The notes under the pieces: model-generated
The model's database searches: none
What the model was told of the DNA's origin: nothing
Seen by the model: the letters and a program-made list of their open reading frames with translations, nothing else
Made by a program: the position numbers and the translations under genes
Shown: one piece after another, positions 21,141-35,481 of the stretch
Layout of the letters: the number at the start of each line of letters is the position of its first letter
Numbering within the stretch: position 1 is the stretch's first letter
Source of the DNA: Hydrangea macrophylla
Taxonomy: Eukaryota; Streptophyta; Magnoliopsida; Cornales; Hydrangeaceae
Direction of reading: 5' to 3'
DNA: 64,000 bases
NCBI GenBank assembly: GCA_033977485.1
Contig: CM066998.1
Span: 56,696,274-56,760,273, forward strand

Positions 21141-23892
21141 CTTAGTATATTGCCAATATCTAAGACTCCATATAAGATGGCGCCAACTGTGATGTTGGAA
21201 CTGAAGAAGCCAGTTCAGGAACTTGAAGATTTGAGATTTGTTCGCCCAAGTACGTCAGCTTGGGGAGCACCAATTTTGTTTGTAAAGAAGAAGGATGGAA
21301 CACTTCGACTCTGTATAGACTATAGGGAGTTGAATAAGGTTACGATCAAGAGCCGGTACTCACTACCTCAGATAGATGATCTATTCGACCAGTTACAAAG
21401 ATTAAGGATCTTTTCAAAAATCGATCTATGTTCAAGATATCATCAACTATTGGTTTGACCAGAGGATGTGACAAAGACTGCGTTCAGGATAAGATATAGG
21501 CATTATGAATTTTTAGTTATCCCTTTTGGATTGACGAATGCGCCAGCAGCACTCATAGACTTGATGAATAGAGTATTCAGACCATATCTAGATCAATTCA
21601 TTATAGTATTCATTGACGACATACTAATCTATTCAAGGATAGAGGAGGATCACAAGGAACACTTACAGATTGCTTTACAGACACTTCGAGAGAGTAAGTT
21701 GTATGTAAAGTTCAGTAAGTGTGAATTTTGGTTACAAGAGGTCAAATTCTTGAGACATGTTATATCAAGACGGTATCTCTGTGGACTCATTTAAGATCAA
21801 TGCAGTCTTAAGCTGGAATAGACCAACTAACGCAATAGAGGTCAGAAGTTTCATCGGCCTAGTAGGATATTATCAAAGATTCGTAAAATGATTCTCCAAG
21901 ATAGTAGGACCATTGACGAATTTAATGAGAAAGGAGATAGAGTACGAATGGACAGATAAGCATGAAGGTGCATTTCAGGAGTTAAAAGGAAAGATTGACT
22001 TCTGCACCAGTACTCGTGATACTTAAGAGTGGAGAAAGGTATGTGATCTATAGTGATGCATCGCACTAAGGACTTGGTTGTGTACTTATACAAGATGGGA
22101 ATATCATTGTATATGGATCTAGACAATTGAAGGTACATGAGAAGAACTATCCAACGCATGATTTGGAATTGGCAAAAATAGTGTTTGCATTGAAAATTTG
22201 GAGACACTATCTCTATGGAGAGAAGTTTGATCTATTTTTCGATTATAAGAGCTTGAAGTATTTGTTCTCTCAGAAGGAGTTGAACATGTGACAATGTAGA
22301 TGGATTGAGTTACTCAAGGACTATGATTTTTCATTGCAATACCATCCGGGTAAGGCTAATGTCATAGTCGATGCATTGAATCATAGACCTCGATTAGTGA
22401 TCGCTGCATTACTAATTCGAGAATGGCAAGCATTGGAAGTTTTAGCTGAATTTGATCTTCAGCTAGTGGAACCAATGGGACGACAACATTTTGGAAATGG
22501 TAGAACCAACTTTGATTAGCCGTATCATTGAAGCTCAACAGATGACAGAAGATTTGAAGTTATGGTTTGCCAAGATGTCAGCCAAGGAACCAAAGGTCTG
22601 GAGTATTGGTACAGACAGAGCCTTAAGATGTAAAGGATGAAGCACATAAGTCATGGATGACTATTCATCCTAGAGGTACGAAGATGTACAAGGATTTGAA
22701 GAGGAATTTCTAGTGGGATGGAATGAAGCGAGAAGTAGCTAAGTATATATCTCAGTGTCTTACTTGTAAACAAGTAAAGGCAGAATATCATAAACCACCT
22801 AGACTTCTATAGCCATTACCAATCCCCTAATGGAAATGGGAACACATCACCATGGATTTCGTAGTAGTTTTGCCAAAGTCACAGCAGAACTACGATGCCA
22901 TTAGGGTAATCATGGATCGACTTACGAAGATGGCACATTTCATTGCCTATAGCATGACGTCTCTAGTAGAACGTTTAAGCCGAATGTATCTACAGCATAT
23001 TCTACGATTACATAGTGTACCTGTTTCTATCATGTCGGATAGAGATTCACACTTTACTGTGGAATTTTGGAAAAGTTTCCAAATAGCGATAGGAATAACA
23101 CTGTACTTGAGTTCAGCTTTCCATCCACAGACCGACGGACAGACTGAACGAGTCTATCAAGTGGTAGAAGATATACCACTCGTTTGCGTTATAGATTTTG
23201 AGAGTTCGTGGGAGATGCAACTGTCGTTGATCGAGTTTGCCTACAATAATAGCTACCATACTAGCATAAGGATGGCACAATTTGAAGCTTTGTACAAAAG
23301 ACTTTGTCGATCGCCGCTTTGTTGGGCCGAAGTCAGAGATACTTAACTTCTTGATTCAGAAATAGTATGAGAAACAAATGAGAAGATCCAGATTGTACGT
23401 GGGAAGATGAGGAAAGCTCAGACCTGACACAAGATTTATGCTGACAAACGACGCAAAGAGTTTGAGTTTGCCATTGGAGACCACATGCTATTCAAGGTTT
23501 AAACTATTCGAGGCATCGTTAGGTTTGGTCAGAAGAGAGGCAAGCTATTGTCGCAGTTTATCAAACCATTCAAGATTCTAGATAATGTCGGGAAGGCTGC
23601 TTATCGACTTGCATTGCCACCGAATACGTCGGGAGTGCACAACGTTTTCCAAATCAGTATGTTACGGAAGTGTACTCATAACCCGAGGCACAAGATCAAC
23701 TTCGATGATATTGTGGTTAATGACAACGTTACGTTCAATGAGGGACCGGTGTAAATTTTAGATCGAGAAATCAAGAAACTCATAAACAAGGAGATTTCGT
23801 TAGTAAAGATCAAGTGGAAGCATCATGACGAAAGAGAAGCGTCGTGGGAGCTAGAGTCAGAGATGCCTAAGAAGTTTCTATTTTTATTATAG
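21141..23892 (+). pseudogene. Plus-strand Ty3 chromovirus pol (RT, RNase H, integrase, chromodomain), decayed
   Basis: Domains in order: RT from about 21150 ([47 protein letters not shown] at about 21610); RNase H in broken frames at about 21950-22400 (YSDASH, YHPGKANVIVDALN); integrase with its zinc-finger remnant CLTCKQ (about 22760) and catalytic core (MDFVVVLPKSQ, FHPQTDGQTERV, to about 23340); and a chromodomain-like end (IKWKHHDEREASWE) to the stop at 23890-23892. At least six stops or frameshifts are present. Chromodomains guide such elements to heterochromatin. gag, protease and the 5' LTR are absent, since homology starts at the RT linker. The motif set matches the Tekay/Del clade. 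Confidence 0.88.
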
Positions 23893-23944
23893 ACCTTGCT
23901 TATTTTTGATTTCGAGTATGAAGTCCTTAATGAGTGGTGGATGA

Positions 23945-26132
23945 TGTAATATCCTGTATTTTCAATATTCATTAATACAAAGAGATTCTATATACTTCCT
24001 TTGATCATGCTTGAAATTCTATTTTCGATCAATCGAACCTCTTTCAAGCGATCAAATATTTCAAAATTCAAGCGATCGAACTCTGTTCAATCGATCGAAA
24101 CGCTACTGACCTGAATTTATGACATGGTCCCCACTTCAATCAATCAAACCCCTTTTTCAATTGATCAAAATTGGCCGACCTACTCTCGAGCAATCTAACA
24201 AGTTCGATCGATCAAATGTGACTAAATTTGTATTCCAATTCTACACAAACATTGCCACCTACCCATCCTATTCTCTATAAATACTTTATGCTCGTGTGTT
24301 GTGTGTAGTTGCTAAACCTGAGAGAGTTAGAGAGAGAGTGTGTGTTTTTATGAGATATATATTATACACACAACTATATATATACATACACACATACATC
24401 CATATATATACTCTGTGAAAGGAATGGAGAGAGAAGCAGAGGAGAAAAAAAAAAGAGAAGGAGACAGATGAGACAGAGAAGAGAGAAGGAGACAGACACA
24501 GGAGAGAGAGAGGCCACCATTGGAGCTCGAAAGCTCAAGCTTGCCAAACACGCCCTTACGACGTTCGGTGAGTTCTAAACTCACTTGGTACCTTTTACAT
24601 TATGTTTTACGAGTTTTTTATGTGAATAAATAGACCCAAACACACTCTAACACCTTTGGTCATTCACTGTTCAGAACCTGTGGATAAGACAACTCTCAAG
24701 CGATCGAACTGAGTTCAATCGATCGAAAGGACTTCGATCGCTTGAACGTTACTTTTCTCAATCAATTGAAATGGTTTCAATCGATTAAACTTTGTAGAAC
24801 ATGGATTGTTTTGTTTGGTTTATTATATATAGTGTTTGATTATTCGATTCTCGATTTGAACTTCCATTATGCGATTGTGGGTTGATCAGGGATAATGTGA
24901 TAACAAAGATAAGTATGATCAAGAATAATGGATTAACGTGATGACGTTAAATACTATGTGGTTCATGTATGGATTCGATATCCGTACATTTTAATCAGAG
25001 CAGTCAGGACACAATGGGGTTGTTATGTAATTGTTAGTGATATAACGATAGGTAGGTTTGTTAAGTTCTGGGATGATTACGGGATGAGCTATTTCCCAAA
25101 TGCAGTAGACAAATGAAGGTGTCTACGACTTACGGTGGTTGGGTAAACAGGTGTTCTCAAACGCGGTAGATGACCTCTATAACTTGCGGTGTTACGCGAT
25201 AGATGGTATCTATGACATACAGTGGCTGAGAATATATAGGTGACGATAAGTCATGGCAATAGAATTGATGTGCCGATGCTTGAATCGTTAAATCCCTGAC
25301 ATGCGATGACTGTGCATATGTTCTTAAAAGCGGGGGATGGATTGACGTATTATCTATGGCTTATGGTGTACGCAGTAGATGACCTCTATGACTTGTGGTG
25401 TTATACAGTAGAAGGTATCTATGACTTGTGGTGACACGGTAGACAGAGCATTGGTGTATCCAAGAGTTTTACAATCAAGTCTGTTCCAAGGGTCAGTATA
25501 TATTGAGTTTGTTATTAACAAGATGATAAAGGTTGAGAAACGACATTGGGATAATAAAGAGAAGGATACTATTGTAACACTATATCTTAGACACTTCAAT
25601 AACTTGATATTATATTATAGAATTGGTACTCTATGAGTTTTTGTTCACTCAGATCTCAGTAAACTAACGGCCGTTATTGCCTAGACATTCCCTGTCCAGA
25701 CTATCCTGTTCTTATCAATGCAGGTGATGGAGTCTATGATGATGGCTACTATCCGGAGTTGGATTATGCAGAGGGTAGCCCCACAAATGACTGTTATGCC
25801 AGGGAAGATTACTACGCTGACAACTACCCTTACGCCAGCTAGGAATGAAGAAGTTGTATCTAGTCTATACTTCTGTTATTACTATTACACTTTATTAGTT
25901 TAACAGGTACTTGGGCATATGTTGTCTCCAGACCTATTGTGATCCTGAGGACCACTCTGATGTCTGTGATAGTTATAATTGTTATTATATATTCAGTTGT
26001 TTACTGTTCTTATTGCTTTTAGTTGGACTAGTACTATATGGTGTGGATAATTAGTGACTTCCACCCGTCATTCGCTATGGACCCAAAAAGGAAATTTACT
26101 TTTCTCTATTTTTACTACTCCGGGGCGTGACA
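23945..26132 (+). mobile_element. 3' LTR of the plus-strand chromovirus
   Basis: It starts TGTAATATCC after the purine-rich GAGTGGTGGATGA and ends CCGGGGCGTGACA, both typical for Del/Tekay LTRs (2188 bp). A TATA-like TCTATAAATAC lies near 24275 and is followed by CT/GA-rich leader sequence. Two features stand out: a cluster of CGATCG/AATCGATCGAA motifs, and imperfect repeats of 'gtagatgacctctatgactt' type at about 25090-25440. Copia sequence follows directly at 26133. Confidence 0.82.
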
Positions 26133-29100
26133 TCATTGTAAGCAATTTTAATGGCACTTTGGAGTTCACAACTGATGGTTATAGCAGTTGGATGATCGAC
26201 CCCTATGTCTTCAAGTGATCAGCATAGCCAGAGAAGTTCCTGGGTGGTATCAGTAAGGGCATGACATTCAGCTTCTATACTAGATCGAGCAATAATAATT
26301 TGCTTCTTGCTGCGCCATGAGATGAGAGAGTCGCCCAAAAAGAAGCAATACCCAGTGGTAAAATGACAATCAGAGGATCTCCTATCCAGTCTGCATCTGA
26401 GCAGGCATGTAGCTTAAGAGATGAGCGAGTAGAGAAGCGGAGGCCATCAAATAAGGTCCCTTTGATGTACATAAGAATGCGGAGACTGCTGCATAATGAG
26501 GAGGACGAGGAGCAAATAGAAATTGGCTTACAATATGACAGCATAGGAGATATCAGGTCTAGTAACTATCTTATAAACGAGACTCTTAATAAGCTGACGA
26601 TATAGAGTAGGATCATCTAAGGGTATACCATCCATGGGAGTGAGCCTATAGTTAGGCTCGAGAGGAGTGGTTCTAGTCTTTCAATTTGTAAGTCTCGCTC
26701 GTGTAAGCAAGTCTGAGGCATACTTGGCTTGAGAGAGACAATATCCGTCAGAACTGGAAGTGATCTCAAGGCCCAGAAAATAGTTAAGTTTGCCTAGATC
26801 TTTCATTTCAACATGTTGGCTGAGATGGGTTTTGAGATCCAAGATTCCAGATGTATCATCTCTTGTGATAATCATGTCTTCCACATAGAGTACAAGCAGA
26901 ATAATGGCCCAGTCAGTTCTGCGGATGAAAAGAGCTGAATCATATGAGCTACATGTGAACCCAAAGCGCTCAACAATGGTGCTGAACTTTGCAAACCAAG
27001 CCCGAGGATTGAGACCGTATAGAGCTTGAAAACTTGATGAGGATGATGATGATAACCAGGAGGAGGACGCCTATAACTTTTTTAGTAAGGTCACCATTCA
27101 GGAAGGTATTTTTGATATCCATTTGGAATAAGTCCCAACGGCAAACTACAGCAACTGCTATGAGGCTACGGATAGAGGTGAGACGGGCAACACGGGCAAC
27201 ACGGGCAAATGTTTCCTCGTAATCAATCCCATACTCTTGGGTAAAGCCCTTGGCTACTAGACGGGCTTTGTAGCCATCAATGGATCCATCTGAGTGAGTT
27301 TTGATCTTGTAAACTTGCATCCCATAGTATTCTTGCCACTTGGCAAGTTCACCAAATCCCATGTGTGATTTTGTTCGAGTGCCCGTAATTCATCATCCAT
27401 TGCTTTCTACCAAAGAGGATTAGAATTGGCCTTATGGTAAGATTGAGGCTCATGATGAGAGAAAATTATAGAATCATAATGGTAATCCTGAAGATGAATT
27501 GGAGGAGCTTTTACTTGGTCGCTACGCCTAGGAAAAGGGTCAGAGTCTAGTACAAACCCATCAGATGGAGCAGACAGTTCAGTAGAGGCTGTTGTGGAAA
27601 ATCAGATGAAGAATCTATAGATGTGGATGTGAGCAGAGGGGCAGGCAAAGATGCTGATTCAGAGTGAGAACTTATATCAGGGGTGTCAGAAAATAGATCT
27701 ACTAAGGGGTCAGTGAAGTAGAAAGGATTACTGGTAGGAGATAGATGAAACTGGGACATGGATGAGAATTTTTGTGTTCCCAGAAGACGACATGACGGGA
27801 CACACAAAGACGATTGGAGTAAGGGTCCCAACATCGATAGCCTTTGTGTTCAATACCATACCCAAGAAACAACATAAGCGAACTCGAGATTCTAGTTTTG
27901 TGCGCTCATGTGGTGGTAGTAAGACAAAGCAGGCAGAACCAAAGACTTTAAGGGTAGTATAGTCAGGAGGGTGGTTATATAGACACTCATACGGTGACTG
28001 ATTTTCAGTAGTGGGAGAAGGGTCACGGTTCATGGTGTAAATGGCAGTGAGGGCAGCCTCTCCCGAAAATTGTTCAGTACATGAAGCAGATGTGAAAAGA
28101 GCTCAAACAGTATTAAGAATATGTCTGTGTTTGCGCTCGGCTCTCCCATTTTGTTGGGTGGTGCCTGGACATGAATGATGGGAAAGAGTGCCATGCTGGC
28201 GAAGAAAATTTAAAACACCTTTTTCTTTGTATTCTTGGGCATTATCAGCTCGAAACACTTTGATATTGCAAAAAAATTGAGTCTTGATCATGTTAGCAAA
28301 ATCAAAGTAAATTTGGGGTAATTCAGATCGATTTTTCATTAGATATAGCCAAGTGTATCGTGAAAAATCATCGACAAAGATTACATAATATCTGGATCCT
28401 CTCATTGTGATAGTTGGAGAGGGACCCCAAAAATCAGAGTGAATTGGATCAAAAGGTGCAGAGGAAACAGAGTCACTGCTATTAAATGGTAAAGCTAGTT
28501 GTTTGGCAAGTTGATAAGGTAAATAATCAACATTTTCGACTTTAATTGAACCTAATTGACTACTTGACGCTAAGGCTTTTAACCGACTTAGTGAAACATG
28601 ACCTAAATGAGAGTGCTAGAGGTGAAAATGGTGAGGTCGATGATACTAAAGCTGTAGTTTGACTAAGTGAATTGAAGTGAGATGGAATATGGAGATTGTT
28701 AAGTTCAAATAATCTTTCTATTTTACGACCTGTCCCAAGAGTCTGTCCCATTTTTTAACCTTATACTAGACATCCAGAATTAGAGAAAGAGACGGTAAGT
28801 CCGAGTTTACACAATTGACCAACTGATATGAGATTTAAAGTGAGTTTAGGAATGAGATAAGTGTCAGGGAGAGATGTGTGAGTGGTAGAGACTTGCCCTA
28901 TGTGACTGATGTTCATACGGGAACCATCAGCTGTGCATATGGATGGTGCATTGTGAGTAGAATGTTTGGTAAAATGAATATAGTGGGATCAGAGGTCAAA
29001 TGGTTACAGCAACCAGAGTCAAAGAACCAAGAAGATGTACTTGGGGCAACAGATAGAGCAGTAGGAGACGTGTTAGTAGAATGATCAAGAATTCGTTTTA

Positions 29101-29777
29101 TAATGTTCGTAAGAAGGGAAATAGAGATGGATCAAGGGATAGACGAATTAGAAAATGATGACCCACTGGTAGAAATAGCAGTGGATGATAATGAACAACC
29201 TCGGGACGGATTATCCTGTGAATATCTAATATGATTCTCATTGCAATCATTAAGATAGTGCCCTAGCCCACGCTTGTGACAGAAAGTACACCCTCTGATA
29301 GGACAATGCAATAGAATATATCCTGGTTTGCGACAGTATCTGCAGGAGGGATCTATGAGAGGCTCCGTGATGTGTAACATGCGTCTGAGAGTGGTAGAAG
29401 TGATCTGGGTGGCAGTGGCCAAGTGGTGATCTGATGGAGGGAGCCTGGATGAGGAAGTGGCAGTCGGGCAATGGAGGAAGTCGGGTGGTGGTGAACGGGC
29501 GGTAGAGGTGGTGACTGAGCGGCGAAGGCGGTGACAGCGGCAGAGCCCAAGTTAAGGCGGCGAGGTGACCCGAAGGAGGACGTCAGGCAGGGTATAGTAG
29601 ATGTGGATGGTGGTAGACGGGCAGCGGAGGTGACTGGGCTGAGTCGGCACGATTACAAACTTGAGGCAACTATAGGAGGGAACTCTGATGTGGAGGATCC
29701 ACTATTGTGGTAACCACTGAGCGTACTTTCCTTTTGAGAGGTCACCGGGAAGAGAATGAGGCTACCAGAAGCTTATA
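26133..29777 (-). pseudogene. Minus-strand Ty1/copia gag-pol remnant
   Basis: Read from right to left: a proline-rich segment at 29760-29360; two CCHC-like knuckles (CRYCRKPGYILLHC and CTFCHKRGLGHYLNDC) at about 29350-29230; protease motif WFFDSGCCNHL at about 29035-29000; integrase at about 28480-28100 (FVDDFSRYTWLY, FRADNAQEYKEKG, QQNGRAERKHRHIL); RT at about 27370-26600 (YKARLVAKGFTQEYGIDYEE, MDIKNTFLNGDL, with LYVEDM where YVDD is usual); and RNase H ([20 protein letters not shown]) to 26133. The main gag domain is missing. The C-terminal end is cut at the chromovirus LTR edge, so the chromovirus probably inserted here. Frames are heavily broken. Confidence 0.88.
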
Positions 29778-29789
29778 GCTTTGATACTA

Positions 29790-30026
29790 TGTTAGAATAT
29801 ATTAAAGAGAGGGAGAGGGAGAGAGAGTGAGACAATACTATGAATTGTGTATTGAATGATGTGATGAAACCTTATAATGAATAGCCTTTATATAGGCCAA
29901 GAGAGAATCTTAAAAGGGAAAGAAAAGTATCTAGTACAACTGGTAGTACAATTTATCTAGACAGTAAGTGTAGTAAGATACAATAGGTACAAGAATGTAG
30001 ACAATTATTCTAACATTATTCTAACA
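29790..30026 (-). mobile_element. 5' LTR of the minus-strand copia element, with adjacent primer site
   Basis: 237 bp with perfect 9-bp inverted ends (TGTTAGAAT...ATTCTAACA). On the minus strand, TAGTATCAAAGC (29789-29778) directly follows the LTR end and resembles the Met-tRNA primer site TGGTATCAGAGC with changes. The short LTR is normal for copia elements. Confidence 0.82.
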
Positions 30027-30728
30027 GTTCTAAACACCTAATATTAGAGTATATATTGTTTGGAAAACGAAAATTAATTCCTGCTTTGTGATCAGTTTAT
30101 TTTCAGAGTTTCTAGGATCAAAACCAGGTAAAGAAACGTATTCAACTTATGGACCAACACTGGTGATTTTATTTGTGTTGTAGAATGTATCAACATTTAT
30201 AGTCGTTGAAGGTAAAGCCGTGGAGTCATCGATTGCTGTAGCGCAAGGAGAAACAATTGAATTCTCTGGTTGCGTACATTTTGTATTCCGATTGGAGTTA
30301 TTTTAGTGATGGTGAGAGGTTCATTTCAAAGTGTGATTACTTTGTGTTGTATAGTTTACCTACACATGTGTATAGTAATCGAAGTCTGAAAAATAATAGG
30401 GTAACAAGCTTGTTATCAAAGGTTAGATTTGAAACACCCCAATCAAGTAATGGTATCTCGCTTGAACTTGTAGTTTTCAATGGTATTGTGCTTCAACATA
30501 TTATTCAAATATGAGCAACACATGTGTTGCACCTAGTCTTAAAAGAAATAAGGACACTCCTAAATTAGGAAAAGAGAGTACATAATTCACTTTGCAAAAA
30601 GGGAAAAAAAAATAAAAAAACTAAACAAAACAGAACAGAAGACACAAGTACAGTAGTTTGTGTCTCCATGAAAACTATGTTTAATCTTTCAAGGACTTCA
30701 AAAAACTATTACTCCAAATCTGTCTGTG
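30027..30728. other. 3' flank of the terpene synthase gene
   Basis: No coding frame is supported. The part nearest the gene (about 30560-30728, minus strand) is A/T-rich and should hold the 3' UTR and polyadenylation signals of the terpene synthase, but no single signal stands out. Confidence 0.4.
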
Positions 30729-33700
30729 CTAATCTTTCAAGGACAGCTCATCTACAAGCATTGACTTGATATGCTCCCCAAGTACTGGAAGGCTTTGATT
30801 GTCATCATAACTGTACATCAAAGGCACCAATCTTGCAGCATTAAGACATGCATTCCTAAAAGATCGTGAAAATGGATTTGGAGAGAGGCATTCCTGGTTG
30901 AGGAGCTTCCACGTGTCAGATATCATGTTCATAACATGTTGCCTTGCAATTTCAATTGAACACCCATTGTTATCCTTCATGTAGCAATCTATGTAGGATC
31001 CATCATAGCCATCTTGGTTCTCATCCTGTCAATTAATTATTCAATATGCCGATGTTAAAACTTGATCAACTAATAAAAGATGGTACATGATGGCTATATA
31101 AATGGACTATTGTCATAATTTAATTTTGAAATATATAGCATAAGTTGATGCACTATGGCTTTATAAAAGGTTCGTTATTCAGTGGTGGTACCATTCATAT
31201 AAGGTGCTCAAAAGAGGCATATCTATTGTACACAACCCTACTTAATATCAGTCTGCATGATTCATATAGGTGTATGTATTTGTGTGCATATATGGTTGTT
31301 AATATCCTTGAAAATGTGTGCGGAGTATAATACAGTATTGTAGCCATTCATTAACGAATTCACAATTTATTGCAAACTCGTGAAAATGAGGACGGTGGAA
31401 TAATTTGCAATGAGTTTGCTAAATTAATTTCATTGTTCAATTACTTTTTTTTTTGTCAATTTCAATATTTTAAATTTTTTCTTTTGTAAAATGACAATAG
31501 TATTATTTAATAAAGTGACAATTTTGTTTTTGTATGTGTATTTAAATGGATTAAATGTTGTCTCCCCACGTCGTCCCCGTTTGGTAACCAACTACCTAAG
31601 ATAGTTGAAAAAGTTTAGTTCGATTGACATTGACAATGAACTTTTTATAGCTATTTAAAAAATTAGATGTTTCAAAAAAAAAATTTGTAAAAAAATAAAA
31701 ATAAAAACAAAAAAAAATTCTAAAAGCAGCAATTAAAGGTTTTTTTTTTTTAAATCTCTATTTTGCACTGGAATACAAAATACAAAAAAGTGTATTCATA
31801 AAATCTCCACAGAAAAATATTTTAATAAAATATCTCTGATTCTCAGGGAGATTCCAAACCACCTATATACCTCGAGAAATGTGTGGATTAGTTGGTTATG
31901 CTTGTACAAGGTCCATTACTTGGATGACAGAGACCCAGCCGGACCCATATTTATTGGGATTGTAGTTTTCTCTGCGCGCCAACCCCCAATAGCAATGGCA
32001 CCACAGAGATTAGAGATAAACTGCTGGTTGTCTTAGCAACATAAAAATAAAAAACGTGGGTTATGAAAAGTTTGGACACACCTTTTCTTGCCTAAGATAC
32101 GGAAGCAAGTGGAATCCATAGAAATTCAATTAATGTGGGTCGTAGTGTCTTGTAAGTTGTACCTATGGGTGTGAAATTATCTATCTATACATACAAAGAT
32201 TCTCTAAAGAGAGCCACATTTCTTTATTAAAGAGAGGACTTCTATTTTGGCCATTGGATTGTGTTTAAAAATCGTGAAATGACAAAATTGTCATTAATGA
32301 AAACACGATCCGACGGCCAAAACAGGGATCCTCTCTTTAATAAAGAAAGGGCGCCCTCTTTATAGCCTGACTGTCTATACATATACATCACTATTGCTAC
32401 AGAAATAGAAACATTATAAATTATGAGTAATGATTTAGTCTAGTTGGCATAAAAAGACTCATTATGCCACCCTCATATTAGGATTGGAACTTCGCCTCCC
32501 TCTCCCGGGCCCAGACACTTCTGTCCTTACACGAGACCACATACACTAAATAATTTATATTTATAGAAAAATTAAAAACATTATTTATAATGTTATAGGT
32601 CAATATCAATTTTAATTGACATCTCTGGCCCTTAATAATATATTTATTGTATATTGAGTAAAATGCATTTTTGCACCTCCAAGTAATATACTTTACCATT
32701 CTTAACTTTAGTCTCTAAATTTAGAATTTGGACAACTAATCGGTTGTTAAAACTTCTAAACGTGTTGCAGCGAACATCTTCCATCACCATCCGTCTATAG
32801 TATTAACAGAATATCTCCGCTCCTCATCACACCTTATCACCTATGTGCATAACTAATAATACGTTGTTGAAGTTTGATATACATTGTTGAACATATTCTC
32901 TAACAGTTTAAATTTTTAGAGTAATTGGTAACTTAATATTATTTCAGAGCCTTGTTTAACTTATAGGAGATCTTGAGTTCGACTCTCCATTCCTGTGTTA
33001 GTGTGCATAGCCAGGTAGATCATCACACCTAAAGAAAAGTATCTCATTTATTTGTTTCAAAGCTAGCCATGCACTTATAAGTACTGGCCGGCTGGTAGGC
33101 AATCTGACCCCGGCGAACTAGGACCATATAATATTTTCTGAGCAGCAGCTCCGCCGAAGCAGGCGAATGACCCCCTTGACTCCACCTCTCGTTCCTCTCA
33201 TGTCCTGTCCCAGCTAACTGGAACGAATCTCCATCTTCTTCCCTTTGTCTCCCTTCCACTGCTAAGTGCATCCGAACAAGCAGATAGGAATCCCTAATAC
33301 GAGCATTAAACCCCTGACGGAACGGAACCTATAATGCCCACTTGAATCGGCCGGCCCGGGAACGAACTCCTTTGTTCAATCCCTTCCTCTTGCACTTTAT
33401 TTTTTGCCTCTACTATGATCGAGTTTTCTTTGTCAGCGTTCCAAGTACAACACACAAGAGATGGTGTTGAAGCTGGATATACACAATTGGACGCTCATTT
33501 TCTAACAACTTAAGCTTTTAGAGTAATTAATAAATTAACAAATATATAAAGTGCATTTTGCACTCTAGATGAACACCTATTTACATGTCCCTAAACTCTG
33601 AATTCCCTCAACAATGCATAGCACTGTGATAAAGTGCTAACTGCAACAAGTTTACCAGTTTGAGGACCAAATTACCAAATGACATATAGTTTGAGAGCGG

Positions 33701-35415
33701 GAAAACATTTTATCCCAACATACAAGAAAAATTTGTGGATTGACACGTGAATTATATATACATATACATATATAAGGTGAGACTCTTAAGTGAACAAGGT
33801 TGAGTGAACATACCCACTGAACATGTTTTTTTATCCTAAAAGAACCGCGGGTCAGCGAGGTAGCCCGCGAGTTCTTTTAGGCTAAAAAATATGTTCACTG
33901 GATATGTTCACTCAAACCTTTTCAGTTAAGAGCCTGATCGTATATATATACAACTATTGTTTGCACCCAAAAAATACATTTTTTAAATTAAAATCAGCAA
34001 AGGCCGATTAAATTTTTTTAATCGAACTCACAAGACCAATTATGATTTTTTACTCGGACTAAAAGTCCAATCACAGAAATTAGGGGTTAAATAATTGGGT
34101 CAAAATTGGTGGAGCGGGATAACTTTTGAACCGTCTAGTTGCTATTTGGCTGACTACCATGACAGTGGCCAATCAACACATGGTGGGCCAACTCGCTTTA
34201 ATTATATGGTTTTTAATTGACCATTTTATAATTTTGATGATGAGCGTTACATGCCATTGAGACTGACGGCTGTGGCATATTCGGGCTCCATGGCTGGGGA
34301 CAATTTTGGAAAAAGATTGATGGCCCACTAATGACTATTAGCCTGACAAGAGGCCGAAGTGACCTTCATCAGTTCGATCGCCCCAAGCCCAAATCGGCAT
34401 GTTCAGGTTTAGTCGGGCATTAGTACGATGGCCTGCACATTTTTGCCACAATGAAAGATTGATGGGCCCATATTCAGCCACTTTGTAATGTGCAGGCTAC
34501 TTTTGCTATTTGGGTGGTGCATCGGACTGAGATTGATCTTCAGACTCTTCACCAATAATTCGGCTTCTCATCGTATTCTGGCAGCAAGTTGGTGGATATT
34601 TTGGTTGGCCTTTCTAAATTGATAAGTTTATCACTTTAGGAAAGTTATCACCCCTAATATCTCTTGCGCAGATATTATCATTTTTTTTATTAGGATAATA
34701 TTTCTCTATCTTATGGGGATAATATTTTATTAACTTTTGGGAAGATAATATCAGATCTTATGGTGTATATGTTTTGCTTGCAAGTCATGAAGTCGGCCGA
34801 ATGAAGACCAAATTCGATTAAGATTCAAGATATATATATATATATATGTATATGTATACATATATTTTATATGAAATGAACCAGATTTATTATCAGATTT
34901 TAGGAGATAAATCTGGTATTTTTTACCAGATTATATTTTGAAGATATTTTTTGCCTTATCTTGATCAGTACAGACTGCTATAAATCAGGAGGCAGGCCAA
35001 GCTTCCAATTCACTCCGCTTCTCTCTCGAATACCGCATCCAAAATGCATTCTACAAAACATTCTTAGTTTTTAGGCAAAATAAAAAGCATTCTTTTTATT
35101 TTCTTAGGCTTTCTTAGTTTTCAATTACATTCTTGTAATTTCTTTTCTATCAATTAAATAAAAAGTTTATTTTATTTAATTATCTCTTTCTTTCTCTTTC
35201 ATAACTTGTATGACTTGTATGCTTCTTCAATACTGTCATAGGACCTTAGGTCAAGGATATTTTCCTACTTGGCTATCACAATCGCATTCTGAGAAGTTAG
35301 ATTCTCAAGCATTGTGTATCACTCATACAAGCATATAAAAAATTAGTTTGCACTAGCGAACCACGTTTTTCTGGCACGCCCGCGCAAAATTATAAGCAAA
35401 CAACTAAATATATAC

Positions 35416-35481
<66 letters not shown>

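Noticed and set aside
33044..33271. Minus-strand 75-codon frame in the last terpene synthase intron
   Set aside because: No domain recognised and no splice signals around it; probably old repeat sequence.
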